Origin: Lysobacteraceae bacterium 2PB
GTDB lineage: Bacteria; Pseudomonadota; Gammaproteobacteria; Xanthomonadales; Xanthomonadaceae
Length of the DNA stretch: 64,000 nt
Assembly: GCA_005502915.1 (NCBI GenBank)
Contig: SCMT01000001.1
Span: forward strand, 340,276 to 404,275
Direction of reading: 5' to 3'
Both the position numbers and the translations under genes were made by a program. Shown in pieces: positions 61,037 through 64,000 of this stretch (the stretch's first letter is position 1; each line of letters begins with the position of its first letter). The notes below the pieces were generated by a model. The model was not told where the DNA came from. It saw nothing but the letters and a program-made list of their open reading frames with translations, and made no database searches.

Positions 61037-64000
61037 TCAGCGGCTCGCCTGCGCCGCCTTCGCCTCGTTCAGCATCGCGCGCTGCGCCTCGGTCGGCACG
61101 CGTTCGGCGCTCTCGGCATCCGTGGCGATGGCCGAAAGGATTTCCATCCAGGCGTTGAGGCCGCGTGCGGTCGCGTCTCCGTCGAGCCGCGCCTGCAGCT
61201 GCGCCGCGCGCTGCATCTTCGCCTCGGACGCGGGCTGCGTCTTCAGGGCGTCGAGCGCCGCCTTCGCCTCGCCGATCTCGCCGACCAGCCGCTTCAGCAC
61301 CTCGGCCAGTTCGAGGTTGAAGGCGAGGATGTCGCGCAGCTGCGCATCGCTCAGCGACAGGCGCGGGTCGAGGCGGATGCGCAGCGGCGAGGTCAGGCGC
61401 TCGCCGTCGACCACCAGCTCGACGCGGTACTCGCCCGGCAGCGCCAGCGGGCCTTCCGGCAGCGCGGAGGTCTCCACGCCGGCGGTGGCGGCGATCGAGT
61501 ATTCGTAGGACGTGGCCAGCGGACGCGGATGGCGCAGGTTCCACACCCGGCGATGCGTGCCGGCGGTCTTCGCCAGCGGGCCGGCCGGCTTGCGGTACAG
61601 GTCGGAGAAATACTGCTCCGCCGGCAGGTTCGCATCGGCATCACGTTCGCTGTCGAAGGCGCGCACCAGCTTGCCCTCGCTGTCGAGGATGCGCAGTTCG
61701 ACGCGCTTCGCGTCGCGCGGCAGCACGTACTCGATCATCGCGCCGGCCGGCGGGTTCTCGCCCAGCGGAATCTCCGCCGCCAGCGGCGTGTCCTTGTTCA
61801 TGTTCTTGCGCAGGCGCACTGCGTCGGCAACGGGGAACAAGCGAGGACGCGCGTCGTTCGGCTGCTGCGCCAGCGCGCGCAGGCGCGAGATGTTGTCGAG
61901 GATCCACAGGCCGCGTCCCTGCGTCGCGATCGCGAGGTCGTCGCCGACCACGCGCATGTCGCGCACCCAGGCGACCGGCAGGCCCGGCGAGAGCGGCTGC
62001 CAGTGTTCGCCGTCGTCCAGCGAGACGTGCACGCCGCGATCGGTGCCGGCGAAGAGCAGCCCGGTGCGACTGCGATCCGCGCGCACGACCGTGGTGAATT
62101 CGCCCTCCGGCAATCCGGTGACGATGCGTTGCCAGGTCCGGCCGCCGTCGCGGGTGCGATACAGCAGCGGCGCGAACACGTTGCGGCGATGCTGGTCGAC
62201 CGCGAGATACGCGCGCTGCGGATCGGTCGCGGACAGTTCGATGCGCGCCACCGTCGACCACGCCGGCAGGTCCGGCGGCGTCACGTTCTGCCAGCTGCGG
62301 CCGCCATCGCGGGTGCGCTGCACCAGGCCGCTGTCGGTGCCGACCCACACCTCGTCGGCGCTGTGCGGCGACGGCGCGATGCTGAAGATCACCCCGAAAC
62401 CGCAGGCCTTCGCCTCGGATTCCGGCACGTCGCCCGGGCAGGCCTCGGCGGTCTTCGTGCGCCCGGTGAGGTCGCCGCTGATCGCCTGCCAGGTCGCGCC
62501 GCGATCCTCGCTGCGATACAGCTGCTGCGAAGCGAGATACAGCGCGCGCGGCGTGGACGGCGTACGCGCCACCTCGGCGATGGTCAGCGGCGTGATCCAG
62601 CTCCAGCGCTGGTCGACGCTGCGCGGATCGCGGCCGTAGGTGTTCACCTGCACCGGCGTGACGTTCTGCACGTCGCCGGTGCGGTCGTCGTAGCGGCTCA
62701 CGCGACCGCCGAGGCCGCTGCCGTACGAGACATGCGGGTCGTCGGGATCGGGCACGATGCAGTCGCGCTCGTCGGCGCCGACCGGCTGCCAGTCGCGGAA
62801 GCTGATCGCGCCGTAGTCCGAACGACTGACGATGCGCACCGAGCCGTTGTCCTGCTGCCCGCCGTAGAGTCGATACGGAAACTGGTTGTCGACATGCAGG
62901 CAGTAGAACTGGCCGGTCGGCTGGTTGTACCAGTCGCTCCAGCTCGCGCCGCCGTTGAGGGTGACGATCGCGCCCTGGTCCGCCGAAGCGATCATGCGCT
63001 CGGGCTGCAGCGGATCGATCCACAGGTGGTGGTAGTCGTCGCCGCCAGGCGAGCCGCGCAGGAACGACAGCGTGCGCCCGCCGTCGCGCGAGACCTGCAT
63101 CGACCGCCCCATCACGAACACCGTGTCCGGGTCGGTCGGATGCGCGACGACGCGCGCGAAATAGCGCGTGGTCAGCGCGGGATTCTTCTGCATGACCTGC
63201 CAGGTCGCGCCGCCGTCGTCGGAGCGATACAGGCCGCCGTGCTCGCGATGGTCGATGATCGCGTACACCCGCGTGCCGCCCTTGTAGGCAGTCGCCGCGA
63301 TGCCGATGCGGCCCAGCTCGCCCGAGGGCCAGCCGCCGCCCGCGATGCGCGTCCACGTCGCGCCGCCATCCTCCGAACGGAACAGCCCGCCCGCCTTGCC
63401 GACCATCGGCTTGAAATAGCTCATCCACGGGTAGTTGCGCGCCTGCCACGCCGCCGCGAACAGCCGCTGCGGCCGTGCCGGATCGGCGGCGAGATCGACC
63501 ACGCCGGTCGCGTCGTCGATGGCCAGCGTGCGCGTCCAGCGTTTGCCGCCATCCGTGGTGCGGAACACGCCGCGATCCGGCGACTCCGCGTACAGCGGGC
63601 CGAGCGCGGCCACGACCGCGATGTCGGGATCGCGCGGATCGACGTGGATCGCCCCGATGTGCCGCGTCTTCGCCAGCCCCGCATGCGTCCAACTGCGCCC
63701 GCCGTCGCGGCTCACGTACACGCCATCGCCCGCCGCCGTGTCGTAGCCCGGCTGCGGCTGCCCGGTGCCGACGTAGATCACGTCCGGATTCGACGGCGCC
63801 ACCACCAGCGCACCGATCGACGCCGCCTGGCGATCGAACACCGACGCCCAGTTGTGCCCGGCATCGGTGGTCTTCCACACCCCGCCCCCCGCCGCACCGA
63901 AGTAGTAGTGGTTCGGCCGCGACGGCGGGCGCAGTTGGACGCATGCGGGGCTGGCGAAGACGCGGCACATCGGGGCGATCCACGTCGATCCGCGCGATCC
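61037..64000 (-). CDS. Vps10/sortilin-like BNR-repeat (exo-alpha-sialidase-fold) protein, 5' end unreliable
   Basis: A large secreted-type beta-propeller protein with many Asp-box repeats SxDxGxTW (DGGRSWTHAG, DGGATWTRI, DRGATWQAI, DGGRSWQNV, DGGRTWQRI, DGEHWQPL), a Vps10-like middle part, and a helical C-terminus after a linker (from about 61750 to 61037). Proteins of this group are often annotated as glycosyl hydrolases, but no catalytic residues are evident. The true N-terminus lies beyond the window. From 63915 to 64000 the sequence is an inverted copy of the gene's own interior, and the residues read there on the minus strand (GSRGSTWIAPMCRVFASP) are not part of the protein. Confidence 0.82.
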   Translation of the reverse strand, partial: GSRGSTWIAPMCRVFASPACVQLRPPSRPNHYYFGAAGGGVWKTTDAGHNWASVFDRQAASIGALVVAPSNPDVIYVGTGQPQPGYDTAAGDGVYVSRDGGRSWTHAGLAKTRHIGAIHVDPRDPDIAVVAALGPLYAESPDRGVFRTTDGGKRWTRTLAIDDATGVVDLAADPARPQRLFAAAWQARNYPWMSYFKPMVGKAGGLFRSEDGGATWTRIAGGGWPSGELGRIGIAATAYKGGTRVYAIIDHREHGGLYRSDDGGATWQVMQKNPALTTRYFARVVAHPTDPDTVFVMGRSMQVSRDGGRTLSFLRGSPGGDDYHHLWIDPLQPERMIASADQGAIVTLNGGASWSDWYNQPTGQFYCLHVDNQFPYRLYGGQQDNGSVRIVSRSDYGAISFRDWQPVGADERDCIVPDPDDPHVSYGSGLGGRVSRYDDRTGDVQNVTPVQVNTYGRDPRSVDQRWSWITPLTIAEVARTPSTPRALYLASQQLYRSEDRGATWQAISGDLTGRTKTAEACPGDVPESEAKACGFGVIFSIAPSPHSADEVWVGTDSGLVQRTRDGGRSWQNVTPPDLPAWSTVARIELSATDPQRAYLAVDQHRRNVFAPLLYRTRDGGRTWQRIVTGLPEGEFTTVVRADRSRTGLLFAGTDRGVHVSLDDGEHWQPLSPGLPVAWVRDMRVVGDDLAIATQGRGLWILDNISRLRALAQQPNDARPRLFPVADAVRLRKNMNKDTPLAAEIPLGENPPAGAMIEYVLPRDAKRVELRILDSEGKLVRAFDSERDADANLPAEQYFSDLYRKPAGPLAKTAGTHRRVWNLRHPRPLATSYEYSIAATAGVETSALPEGPLALPGEYRVELVVDGERLTSPLRIRLDPRLSLSDAQLRDILAFNLELAEVLKRLVGEIGEAKAALDALKTQPASEAKMQRAAQLQARLDGDATARGLNAWMEILSAIATDAESAERVPTEAQRAMLNEAKAAQASR
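63627..64000. repeat. 85-bp perfect inverted repeat reaching the window edge (probable fold-back artefact)
   Basis: Bases 63627-63711 and 63916-64000 are exact reverse complements (85 of 85) around a 204-bp spacer. The pairing stops abruptly at 63712/63915. The right arm, read on the plus strand, codes in frame for the same residues (DGGRSWTHAGLAKTRH) as the left arm does on the minus strand, which no natural gene structure explains. The match may continue beyond the edge. Confidence 0.9.

Overview
The window is GC-rich proteobacterial chromosome, with dense coding, strong GC3 bias and many small intergenic palindromes. The gene set points to a gammaproteobacterium of the Lysobacteraceae/Xanthomonadaceae. 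The main pointers are an XVIPCD-type (Xanthomonas T4SS) effector with a lipoprotein partner, a keto-acid dehydrogenase operon containing an SH3 gene, an ECF sigma factor paired with a TPR Ser/Thr kinase, and tryptophan and tyrosine catabolic dioxygenases. The genus assignment is inference. No rRNA, tRNA, CRISPR array, transposase or integrase was seen.

Layout, left to right. 1-5136: an edge-truncated NAD(P) epimerase, nhaA and a Na+/Ca2+ exchanger on the minus strand, then three tandem paralogous small proteins of unknown role. 5197-9005: a tyrosine-degradation block (hmgA, a 163-aa unknown gene, hppD) divergent from a MarR regulator. An 18-bp perfect palindrome lies inside the overlapping divergent promoters. 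9022-13771: a membrane protein, a POT peptide transporter, an AbgT transporter and kynA. 14115-17816: a large secreted ExeM/NucH-type nuclease with a clean terminator. 18075-22533: a branched-chain/2-oxoacid dehydrogenase operon (E1alpha, E1beta, SH3 protein, E2, and an AT-richer unknown gene translationally coupled to E2); no E3 is present. 22629-33560: rhodanese, polysaccharide deacetylase, maeB, a polytopic membrane protein with a duplicated 3' end, a QEGLA-motif protein, rsgA, an AlaA-like aminotransferase, an SGNH hydrolase and a methyltransferase. 33895-36585: aceE, closed by a strong terminator.

Immediately after that terminator composition drops sharply and an accessory region begins (about 36640-46250). 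A three-gene operon encodes a GHKL (MutL/MORC-like) ATPase and two unrecognised proteins. It runs convergently into a C5-cytosine methyltransferase, which is divergent from a Vsr-type nuclease. This looks like a restriction-modification-type defence cassette. It is followed by decayed or frame-disrupted lipoprotein fragments, a Cys-rich lipoprotein, and an LprI-like lipoprotein translationally coupled to an XVIPCD effector, a probable interbacterial toxin/immunity pair. A decayed second copy of the immunity C-terminus lies upstream.

46400-61000 returns to backbone-like genes: small membrane proteins, a TPR protein, a cold-shock protein and YceI. A 1588-aa DUF4011-helicase-nuclease fusion, an NRDE protein, a TPR Ser/Thr kinase with its ECF sigma factor, and a GAF-EAL phosphodiesterase follow. 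The last gene is a Vps10/BNR-repeat protein running off the edge. Its final 85 bp are a perfect inverted copy of sequence about 290 bp inward, so the right end of the window is probably a fold-back artefact and the N-terminal reading there should not be trusted.
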